Both the position numbers and the translations under genes were made by a program. Below, piece by piece: positions 24,101 through 30,728 of a DNA stretch of 44,817 nt. The stretch is from an uncultured Granulosicoccaceae bacterium. GTDB taxonomy: Bacteria; Pseudomonadota; Gammaproteobacteria; Granulosicoccales; Granulosicoccaceae. The notes beneath the pieces are model-generated. The model was not told where the DNA came from. It saw only the letters and a program-made list of their open reading frames with translations, and ran no database searches. Within the stretch, counting starts at the first letter, position 1. The number at the start of each line of letters is the position of its first letter. The stretch lies in the NCBI GenBank assembly GCA_937922945.1, contig CAKZUP010000050.1:1-44817 (forward strand). Reading direction: 5' to 3'.

Positions 24101-26614
24101 CTATTCATCACGCAATTGACGTGCTATCTTCGATTTGCTTAACTTCCATGCAGGATAGAGTCCTGCAAGTAACGCAGCCGAGCAGGACAAAATCAACGTA
24201 GAGCGTATTGAATGGTTTGGTATAAAGCTTTGCATACTCCAACCAAACGAACGTTGGTTGATTACATGAATGAGTATTTCAGCCATTGCCCAACCCAGTG
24301 GAATAGCCAATACGCCTGCCAGCAAACCCATCCAAAGCGTTTGTAAGCTAATTAACATGAGTAGCTGTAGTCTGGATATACCCGTGGCCCGCAGTACGGC
24401 GAATTCGCGAGCTCTTTCAAGGTTCAACGCAAGCAATGCACTGAAAATACCGACAAAAGCAACTCCCACCGTTAGCCAGCGCAAGACTCGCGTAACTTCA
24501 AACGTGCGGTCGAATATGGCGAGTGAGTTTTTGTGTATTTCGCTGTTGGCCTGAATGCTAACAGGCTGCTTCAAGTTCAAGAGTTGTGTTCGTAACTCTT
24601 CTGTTGCCTGTCCAGCATCAACCTCATCTTTGTACAGCATGCCCAATGTGGAAACAGATCGACTGTGCCAATACTGGTTAAACGTATTACGGTGAATAGT
24701 CAGCTGGCCGTGGCTGGAAGCGTAATCGCGCAAAACACCACTAATCTTAAAGTTGGCGTCGCCATGAATTTCGGTGAATATGCTAAGAGTATCCCCGGCA
24801 GCCAAGTTATATTTGGTAGCCAGCGGTTCGCTTATTAAGATAGCGTTATCTTGTATAAATGCTTGCCATGCCGAAGCGCTGTTATCGCTAATGATATTAA
24901 TGCCAATCGGTTGGTTCTGGTGTGGAACCAACGCAAGCGTATCGAATTCGCCAAGTGCCGTACGCACTTTCAGTTTTAAGCCGCTGCTGATTGATGCAAC
25001 GTTGTCGTTGTTAGTTATCGCCGCGATTACACTAGGGTGCAACGTGCCATCGGTGCGAGTAGAGACAGTGGTGGGTACGGAAATGTAGGCATCACTTTGT
25101 AGCGTATTGCCTAACCATTGATCAACCGACTGGCGAAAGCTTCCAATCATCACATCAACGCCGAATGTAGAAGAGACTGCAATAGTTAGTGCCGCTATCG
25201 CCAAACCGGTTCGGCTGATGTTTCTTTCTATGCTGCCTGTAGCCATAGAGAGTATCGGGCTAGAGCCAGAAAACGCGCGTTTTAAAAACCGTGAAGCGCG
25301 TAAGCTGATTAAAGGCAGCAATAGACCGTAACCTACGATAATTAGCATCAGAGCAACAAAGCCAAGTAACAATGATTGACTTGTCGATGTTGCCAGTGCC
25401 ACACCAAAGAGCAACACAACAACGCCAGTGCTTGCCAGCACCGGTAGCAGTTTTCTTGTTTGCTCTTCAGTGGCAGAGCGTTGATGAGCTTGTACAGGGT
25501 TGGTTTTGGCGGCATCCATTGCGCTCAATGTGGCGGCAATAAGGCTACAGCCTATACCCAGCAGCAGGCCGGAAAAAAATAATGTCGGTGTAAACCAGAC
25601 TTGCTGTACATGCAAAACGAAATACAAGTCGTTAATGGTTTGCGTGGTGAGCTTTATCAGTTGTTGTGCCAGCAACCAACCCAATAAAACACCAATAGTT
25701 GAACCCACAAGGCTGATGAGCACGGCTTCACCCAGTATCGATGCCAACAGGGATCGGCTTTGTATACCAATAGTGCGTTTGACCGCAAACAACTCTCGTC
25801 GTTGCAGCACGGTAAAGCTCATGGTGTTGTGAATAAGAAATGCGCCTACCAGTAGCGAAAGCAGGCTCATGGCGGTGAGATTTATCTGGAAACCTCGCGT
25901 CATGGCTAACATGGTTTGATGTCTGGACGCTGCCGGATTAAGTTTCAGGTTGCTCGGTAAGCTGTCCTGTAATTCGCGGGCTTCGGTGTCTGATAAAATC
26001 AGATCGATACGGTCTAGTTTGTCACCTCTTTGTAGCAGTGATTGAACCATCGCGATATCTCCAACCAACAAACCTTGCCGGGCCGCTGGGTTATCACTGC
26101 GAAGAACACCCGCTAGTGTTGCTTGCCTTTGCTGGTTGGCGGTGCGCACTGAAAACGTGTCGTTAACGCTTAAATTCAGGCGTTCTGCGGTTAGCTCGCT
26201 TAACAGTAATCCGGAAAAATCCAGCGAGTCCCAATTGGTCTCAGAGGGGGTATTAGTGGTGAGTCGGGCAAACGGCACTTCTGCAAATGGATCGATACCG
26301 ATCAGTGACATCACTTCATCACCTATCAGCACAGGCCCTTCTATAACGGGGCTGATGCGCAGGTGTGAATGCTGTTGACGCAAGTTAACGTAGAAGCGCT
26401 GATCAACCCCCTGAGCGCCAACGATTTGATGGGTCGATTTTCCATAAAGCGCCTCGCTGGATAGTGCAAATGCGCGTTTCGAACTGCTGTTGGTAATCAG
26501 CACGGCAGTCACAATGCCGACACCCAGTACGATGCCAAGAACCGACAATAAAAGTTGCAGTGGGTGCTGCCGATAGAACGTGAAGCTGGATTTTAAAAGG
26601 TAGCCAGCTACCAT
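24101..26614 (-). CDS. ABC transporter permease with duplicated FtsX domain (MacB/LolC/YbbP type)
   Basis: An 837-residue permease with ten predicted helices arranged as two FtsX-type modules. Each module has a large periplasmic MacB-PCD-like region (after VLGIVLGVGIVTAVL, and after TGLAIAALTIAVSSTFGVDV). The segment LNLERAREFAVLRATGISRLQLL near the C-terminus and MDAAKTNPVQAHQ in the middle are typical of this fused type. With its ATPase it probably moves or extracts lipids or lipoproteins, or drives a periplasmic partner. The start ATG overlaps the ATPase stop in ATGGTAG (7 bases), so translation is coupled. Confidence 0.88.
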   Translation of the reverse strand: MVAGYLLKSSFTFYRQHPLQLLLSVLGIVLGVGIVTAVLITNSSSKRAFALSSEALYGKSTHQIVGAQGVDQRFYVNLRQQHSHLRISPVIEGPVLIGDEVMSLIGIDPFAEVPFARLTTNTPSETNWDSLDFSGLLLSELTAERLNLSVNDTFSVRTANQQRQATLAGVLRSDNPAARQGLLVGDIAMVQSLLQRGDKLDRIDLILSDTEARELQDSLPSNLKLNPAASRHQTMLAMTRGFQINLTAMSLLSLLVGAFLIHNTMSFTVLQRRELFAVKRTIGIQSRSLLASILGEAVLISLVGSTIGVLLGWLLAQQLIKLTTQTINDLYFVLHVQQVWFTPTLFFSGLLLGIGCSLIAATLSAMDAAKTNPVQAHQRSATEEQTRKLLPVLASTGVVVLLFGVALATSTSQSLLLGFVALMLIIVGYGLLLPLISLRASRFLKRAFSGSSPILSMATGSIERNISRTGLAIAALTIAVSSTFGVDVMIGSFRQSVDQWLGNTLQSDAYISVPTTVSTRTDGTLHPSVIAAITNNDNVASISSGLKLKVRTALGEFDTLALVPHQNQPIGINIISDNSASAWQAFIQDNAILISEPLATKYNLAAGDTLSIFTEIHGDANFKISGVLRDYASSHGQLTIHRNTFNQYWHSRSVSTLGMLYKDEVDAGQATEELRTQLLNLKQPVSIQANSEIHKNSLAIFDRTFEVTRVLRWLTVGVAFVGIFSALLALNLERAREFAVLRATGISRLQLLMLISLQTLWMGLLAGVLAIPLGWAMAEILIHVINQRSFGWSMQSFIPNHSIRSTLILSCSAALLAGLYPAWKLSKSKIARQLRDE

Positions 26615-27348
26615 GCGAATGAGCCGTTAACGGGTGAGGGGTCAACTTCATCCAGTTGTCCGCCGCGCATGATAAGCGTTCGATTCGCCTGACTGGCTAC
26701 TTCAAGGCTGTGGGTGACGATGACCAACGATGAGCCTTGATTTGTGACTAGCTCATTAAGTAAACCAAGAATAACGCGACCGCTTTGTGCATCCAGATTA
26801 CCTGTTGGCTCATCGGCTAATACCAATGCCGGTTGGTGAATCAATGCACGGGCAATGGCAACGCGTTGTTGTTCGCCACCTGAGAGCACATCGGGATAAT
26901 CTTCACTACGGCCAGATAATCCAATGGCGTCCAGCAACGGCAGTAGGGCAGCCGTTCGCTGGCTGGTTTTAACCCCGATTAATGCCAAAGGCAGGGTTAT
27001 ATTGTCTGCCACATTCAATGTGGGGATGAGGTTGAACGACTGGTAAATGTAACCGATATGGTGGCGGCGCAGCGCTGTGCGTTCCGAATCGTTGAGCCCT
27101 GTTAGGGTATTACCCAACACACTAACATCACCGCTCTGTACTGGTTCAAGCGCACCGATGATGTTGAGCAGTGTGGACTTACCAGACCCACTGCGACCAA
27201 CCACAGCAACGGATTCCTGACACTTCACGGTTAAATCCAGATGCTTGATGATAGGCCGCGGTTGTGTGTGGCGGTTGTAGGCATGACTCAGCCCGCTTAC
27301 GGCTATGGCAATTGTGTTGCTGCTTTTGTTCACACCGGTATTGTTCAC
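26608..27348 (-). CDS. ABC transporter ATP-binding protein (LolD/MacB type)
   Basis: A 246-residue ATPase with Walker A GRSGSGKST (51-59), Q-loop YQSFNLIPTLNV, signature LSGGEQQRVAIARAL (156-170), Walker B LVLADEPTGNLD and the switch His in IVTHSLEVA. This is the LolD/MacB/FtsE subgroup that powers FtsX-type permeases. The start is GTG at 27348, lying inside an inverted repeat (27343-27359). It is 13 bases after a gene of unknown function and overlaps the permease start, so the three genes form one leftward operon. Confidence 0.93.
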   Translation of the reverse strand: MNNTGVNKSSNTIAIAVSGLSHAYNRHTQPRPIIKHLDLTVKCQESVAVVGRSGSGKSTLLNIIGALEPVQSGDVSVLGNTLTGLNDSERTALRRHHIGYIYQSFNLIPTLNVADNITLPLALIGVKTSQRTAALLPLLDAIGLSGRSEDYPDVLSGGEQQRVAIARALIHQPALVLADEPTGNLDAQSGRVILGLLNELVTNQGSSLVIVTHSLEVASQANRTLIMRGGQLDEVDPSPVNGSFAW

Positions 27349-27359
27349 TGTTTGTGAAC
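27343..27359. promoter_or_regulatory. Inverted repeat covering the ABC ATPase start codon
   Basis: GTTCAC (27343-27348), five bases TGTTT, then GTGAAC (27354-27359) form a perfect stem. The GTG start of the ATPase gene is within one arm. Folding in the mRNA would hide the start and make its use depend on a ribosome finishing the gene before it. Confidence 0.4.
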
Positions 27360-27361
27360 GT

Positions 27362-27817
27362 TCAAGTCAAACTTTGGCTAAAACGTTTTAGCGATTCCCA
27401 CAAAGCGGCGGCGCCGGTTTTGCCGAGCATTTTTTCGAAATGTTTCGGGTGTACGTAGGCCAGGTCGTGCAAGGTTTTAGCGTGGTATCGCGCAGAGAGC
27501 GGTTCGAGGCCTTCTTCGGGGACGCAAGCCGTGAGTTCTGTATCGAGATACTGTTTATGCCAGCCAACACGATTGTAAAATGCCAACGCACCTTCGCAGC
27601 GAGCGATGGCGATGCCTTGTAACGGAGCCGGAAGCGTGGCGAAAAAATCGCCGCTGATAACGTCTTCCTGGAAGTTAACGTTCGCAATCATGGCAGGCTT
27701 GATTCTGCCAATGCTGTTGAAGATATCCTGTTTGAGCCGCAGTTCCAGTTGTTCAGCAGAATCCTTGCTGATAATTTCGGCTGTGTGGCGGATAGGGTCG
27801 ATGGTCTCGCTGGTCAT
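27362..27817 (-). CDS. Hypothetical protein, first gene of ABC-transporter operon
   Basis: A 151-residue soluble protein that I do not recognise. It is helix-rich and has no signal peptide or membrane segment. Distinct segments are GRIKPAMIANVNFQEDVISGDFFATLPAPLQG in the middle and ARYHAKTLHDLAYVHPKHFE near the end. It ends 13 bases before the LolD-like ATPase, so it is likely expressed with the transporter and may be an accessory or regulator. Confidence 0.65.
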   Translation of the reverse strand: MTSETIDPIRHTAEIISKDSAEQLELRLKQDIFNSIGRIKPAMIANVNFQEDVISGDFFATLPAPLQGIAIARCEGALAFYNRVGWHKQYLDTELTACVPEEGLEPLSARYHAKTLHDLAYVHPKHFEKMLGKTGAAALWESLKRFSQSLT

Positions 27818-27959
27818 ATTATTGTGGTATCGACTCTGGCTTCAGTTTGAACGGGTTAAAATTAACACACGAGGGTCAATGTGAGCAATTTCCCTCTCTG
27901 GTACGTAAGTACGCTTGAGTAAGACCTGCCACACTCAACCCGATACAGGACATTTATTG

Positions 27960-28460
27960 GTGAAAGTCATTGGATACAGTGCTGTACAACGCCGTTTGCA
28001 CTGGGTAGTGGTGGCGCTGGTTGCATTGCAGTTTGCCTTGCAATCGCCGATGAAAAGCGCAATGGAAGGCCTGGAAAGCGGTGCGGCTGTAAGCGCCGTC
28101 GATTTTCTTGTCACCACCTTGCACACCTGGGGTGGGGCGGCGATCGGCGCAATCATGGTCTATCGTTTAAGGTTGCGCTGGCAACGACCGGTGCCAGTCG
28201 GTGCAGGCGGGTTGGTCGGCTGGTCAAAAAAGTCAGCCTCGGCGGTGCATTGGCTGTTTTACGTGGTGCTTCTGTTCATGGCCATGACCGGCGTTCTGCA
28301 TTACTACTTCGAATGGCCCACGGCAGCCTCGTGGCATGGGTGGGGAAAATGGATACTGTTAGGCCTTATCGCAGTACACGGTTTGGCTGCCTTGTTGCAT
28401 CTACTCTATAAAAAAGATGCTGTGATGCGTCAAATGTGGGGAAGCAGGCCCCCACACTGA
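27960..28460 (+). CDS. Cytochrome b561-family protein
   Basis: About 166 residues with four membrane helices and the family opening YSAVQRRLHWVVVALVALQF. His is found in helix one (LHW), helix two (TTLHTWGG), helix three (VHWLFYVVLLFMAMTGVLHYYF) and helix four (VHGLAALLHLLY), as needed to ligate two hemes b. Such proteins pass electrons in the inner membrane between quinol and a periplasmic partner. The cytochrome c5-type gene follows within 90 bases and is a likely partner. The frame is open to a TTG at 27915, but GTG at 27960 with AGGA upstream fits the family better. Confidence 0.85.
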   Translation: MKVIGYSAVQRRLHWVVVALVALQFALQSPMKSAMEGLESGAAVSAVDFLVTTLHTWGGAAIGAIMVYRLRLRWQRPVPVGAGGLVGWSKKSASAVHWLFYVVLLFMAMTGVLHYYFEWPTAASWHGWGKWILLGLIAVHGLAALLHLLYKKDAVMRQMWGSRPPH

Positions 28461-28549
28461 TACAATAGCGCCCTGTAATAGTTCGGGCTAGCTCGGACGG
28501 AAAGAATTGAATTTAAAAGGCACAAGTTGCCTCGCAGGAGATAACAACA

Positions 28550-29047
28550 ATGAGTTCGCACGACACCAGCGATTCGGGCATGTACAAAATGATGGGGTAC
28601 GTGGTAATCGCACTGACCGTTTTCACCCTGATCTGTATGATTTTGGCACGTAGTTTTGGTGGGCACGCTGCCGATCCAACCGATAAAGTGATGCGTAACG
28701 CGCTCATTGAGCGAATCGCTCCCGTAGGCCAAATACGCACCGCAGCCATGGCGGAAGCTGAGGGCATGGCGGCAGAAGCTGCGGTTGTGGCAGTGGTTGA
28801 AGTGGCCGACAGTGGCCTGGGTGCAGAAGAGCTCTACAACGGCGCCTGTGCGGCATGCCATGCAGCCGGTGTTGCGAATGCGCCCAAACTGGGCGATGAC
28901 GCGGCTTGGGCAGAACGCAATGAGCTGGGCCTGGAGGCGTTAGTCGCCAGTGTTATAAACGGCAAAGGCGCGATGCCTGCGCGTGGCGGCAGCAGTTATT
29001 CTGATGGCGACATCGAACGTGCAGTCAAGCACCTGACAGGCCTGTAA
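28550..29047 (+). CDS. Membrane-anchored cytochrome c5-type protein
   Basis: A 165-residue protein with one N-terminal anchor helix (MMGYVVIALTVFTLICMILA), a Glu/Ala-rich linker and a single cytochrome c domain. The heme attachment motif is CAACH within ELYNGACAACHAAGVANAPK, and the distal Met is in GKGAMPARGG. The C-terminus (YSDGDIERAVKHLTG) fits the class I, c5/CcoP-like type. It carries electrons at the periplasmic face. A strong GGAG precedes the ATG. It is adjacent to the cytochrome b561 gene. Confidence 0.9.
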   Translation: MSSHDTSDSGMYKMMGYVVIALTVFTLICMILARSFGGHAADPTDKVMRNALIERIAPVGQIRTAAMAEAEGMAAEAAVVAVVEVADSGLGAEELYNGACAACHAAGVANAPKLGDDAAWAERNELGLEALVASVINGKGAMPARGGSSYSDGDIERAVKHLTGL

Positions 29048-29073
29048 ATCCCTAACACAGACCCCATGTTTAT

Positions 29074-29098
29074 CCGACCTTATGTTGTATCAGGTCGG
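29074..29098 (+). terminator. Hairpin after cytochrome c gene
   Basis: CCGACCT (29074-29080) and AGGTCGG (29092-29098) form a perfect 7-bp stem with an 11-base loop, 27 bases after the cytochrome stop codon. There is no T-run after it, so it is a possible but weak terminator. Confidence 0.45.
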
Positions 29099-29140
29099 TT
29101 GAACGGGGCGCGTCGCTCGAGTTTGATCATACTAGCTCAG

Positions 29141-29193
29141 GGGATGTGAACTGGGGCATATGAACTGAGGGATGTGAACTGAGGGATGTGATG
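29141..29193. repeat. Degenerate 14-bp tandem repeat (four units)
   Basis: Units GGGATGTGAACTG (29141), GGGCATATGAACTGA (29154), GGGATGTGAACTGA (29169) and GGGATGTGATG (29183) follow each other without gaps. No function is evident. Confidence 0.7.
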
Positions 29194-29413
29194 TCATTGT
29201 TGCGGTACGCAAATAAGTTTGACACGAATTTCCTGTTCTAATTAATTGGGTCAACCAGAATTGATCACTAATCCGGTCCATTAGCCGGCTACGGTTTGCC
29301 AAGCATTCTCGGCAGTGTCTTTCGACAATTCGCTTGTCAGAGGTTGCGCGATGTATGTCAGCTTCCGGGTCGTGGCGAAAGATCATTTGTCGGCAAAGCA
29401 GTAGTAGTCTTCT

Positions 29414-29839
29414 ATGCAACAATTATTTGAATTCATGGGGAATCACCCCTTACTCATCGCGGCGTTTGCGGCCATTCTGGGTATGTTGGTTTTCACCGAA
29501 TACCAGCGCTTTTTCTCCGGTGTGCCCAGCTTGTCACCGTATGCGGCGACTCAGCTTCTGAATGAAGGCAACACGCTGTTCATCGATGTTCGTGACGACA
29601 AAGAATTCAAAACAGGTCATATCAAAAACGCGCGCAACATTCCGGTAAATCAGCTGGACAAGCACATGCACGATATTGAAAAACACAAAGATTCCGATGT
29701 TGTTGTTTATTGCGACAATGGCATGCGTACCTCTCGTGTTACTGGTAAGTTGAAAAAAGCGGGTTTTAGCAAGCTAAGCACCATTGCAGGCGGATTGGCT
29801 CAGTGGGAAAAAGCGAACTTGCCGCTGGTTAACAAATAG
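29414..29839 (+). CDS. Membrane-anchored rhodanese-like protein (YibN type)
   Basis: A 141-residue protein with one N-terminal helix (LLIAAFAAILGMLVFTEY) followed by a rhodanese domain: NTLFIDVRDDKEFKTGHIKNA, RNIPVNQLDKH, and the active-site loop VVYCDNGMRTSRV with catalytic Cys near residue 99. Rhodaneses carry persulfide sulfur. The next gene is grxC and then secB, which is the order known from many gammaproteobacteria (yibN-grxC-secB in E. coli). The job in this block is not firmly established. Confidence 0.92.
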   Translation: MQQLFEFMGNHPLLIAAFAAILGMLVFTEYQRFFSGVPSLSPYAATQLLNEGNTLFIDVRDDKEFKTGHIKNARNIPVNQLDKHMHDIEKHKDSDVVVYCDNGMRTSRVTGKLKKAGFSKLSTIAGGLAQWEKANLPLVNK

Positions 29840-29875
29840 CGATTTACCGGAACAACACCTTGGCTGGAGCCTCAT

Positions 29876-30133
29876 ATGCCTAAACCTATCCTAATGTACG
29901 AATCTCGCCTCTGTGGCTATTGCAGGGCAGCCAAGCGGTTGCTGGAGAAGAAAGGCTGGGAATACGAAGCCAAAGTAGTCGATGGTGATATGGCGCTACG
30001 CGCTGAGATGCAACAACTTTCTGGTCGTACCTCTGTGCCACAGATTTTTTTTGGCGATACCCATGTTGGCGGTTTTGATGACATGGCAGAGTTGGAAGCA
30101 AGTGGTGAGCTCGACGAACTTTATAACTCTTGA
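29876..30133 (+). CDS. grxC: Glutaredoxin 3
   Basis: An 85-residue glutaredoxin with the active site CGYC near residue 13 (RLCGYCRAAKRLLEKKGWEYE), the cis-Pro loop TSVPQIFFGD, and GGFDDMAELEASGELDELY at the C-terminus. It reduces disulfides with glutathione in the cytoplasm. Most GrxC proteins have CPYC, so the Pro to Gly change at the active site is a variation that could shift its redox potential. It is in the rhodanese-grxC-secB order. Confidence 0.92.
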   Translation: MPKPILMYESRLCGYCRAAKRLLEKKGWEYEAKVVDGDMALRAEMQQLSGRTSVPQIFFGDTHVGGFDDMAELEASGELDELYNS

Positions 30134-30221
30134 TCTTAACTGGCTTACGGTACCAAAAAGCGTACTCAATAAGCCAACCCGATAATCGTACACATAAATT
30201 TTAATAACGGATATCCGCCCA

Positions 30222-30728
30222 ATGGCTGACGAAGAGAGCACGACCAACAGTGAGGCAGCTGCGAGTGATGCGCCTGAACAGATCTTTAAAATTCAACGCA
30301 TCTACTTGAAAGATGTGTCTTATGAGTCACCTCAGTCACCTAAAGTATTCGCAACCAATGTGAATTGGCAGCCGCAAGTATCACTCCACTTGAATACGGA
30401 AAGCTCCAAGCTGGAAAATGATCTTTATGAGAGCGTTTTAACTGTCACAGCCACAGTAAAACTCGGTGAAGAAACAGCTTATTTAACTGAAGTAAAACAA
30501 GCTGGCTTATTTTTGATTAAAGGTTTTAGCAAAGACCGGCTTGGGCCCATGCTTGGCAGTTTTTGCCCGAATCTGTTATTCCCTTTTGCACGCGAGGCGG
30601 TTGGCTCGCTAGTGCAGAAAGGTGGATTTCCACAATTACTGCTCGACCCGGTTAATTTCGATGCGCTTTATGCACAGCACCTCGAAGCCAGTAAGCAGAA
30701 CGCGCCAGCGCCGGACACGCAGCAGTAG
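30222..30728 (+). CDS. secB: Protein-export chaperone SecB
   Basis: A 168-residue protein with the SecB core: IQRIYLKDVSYESPQSPKVF, WQPQVSLHLNTESSKL, LYESVLTVTATVKLGEETAYL, EVKQAGLFLIKGF, the CPNLLFPFAREAV segment, and KGGFPQLLLDPVNFDALY at the end. It holds unfolded preproteins as a tetramer and hands them to SecA. The N-terminus is acidic and the C-terminal tail (QNAPAPDTQQ) is longer than the conserved core. The last 93 bases overlap the convergent DUF5060 gene on the other strand. Confidence 0.95.
   Translation: MADEESTTNSEAAASDAPEQIFKIQRIYLKDVSYESPQSPKVFATNVNWQPQVSLHLNTESSKLENDLYESVLTVTATVKLGEETAYLTEVKQAGLFLIKGFSKDRLGPMLGSFCPNLLFPFAREAVGSLVQKGGFPQLLLDPVNFDALYAQHLEASKQNAPAPDTQQ

Larger units (their letters stand above)
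29048..29413. other. Gap of 366 bases with a hairpin and a short repeat
   Basis: No credible gene. It holds the hairpin at 29074-29098 after the cytochrome gene, the degenerate 14-bp repeat at 29141-29193, and then plain sequence that must contain the rhodanese promoter. Confidence 0.5.

Noticed and set aside
29132..29422. 96-codon minus-strand frame before the rhodanese gene
   Set aside because: It reads through the tandem repeat and the rhodanese promoter, and has no family features or ribosome site.
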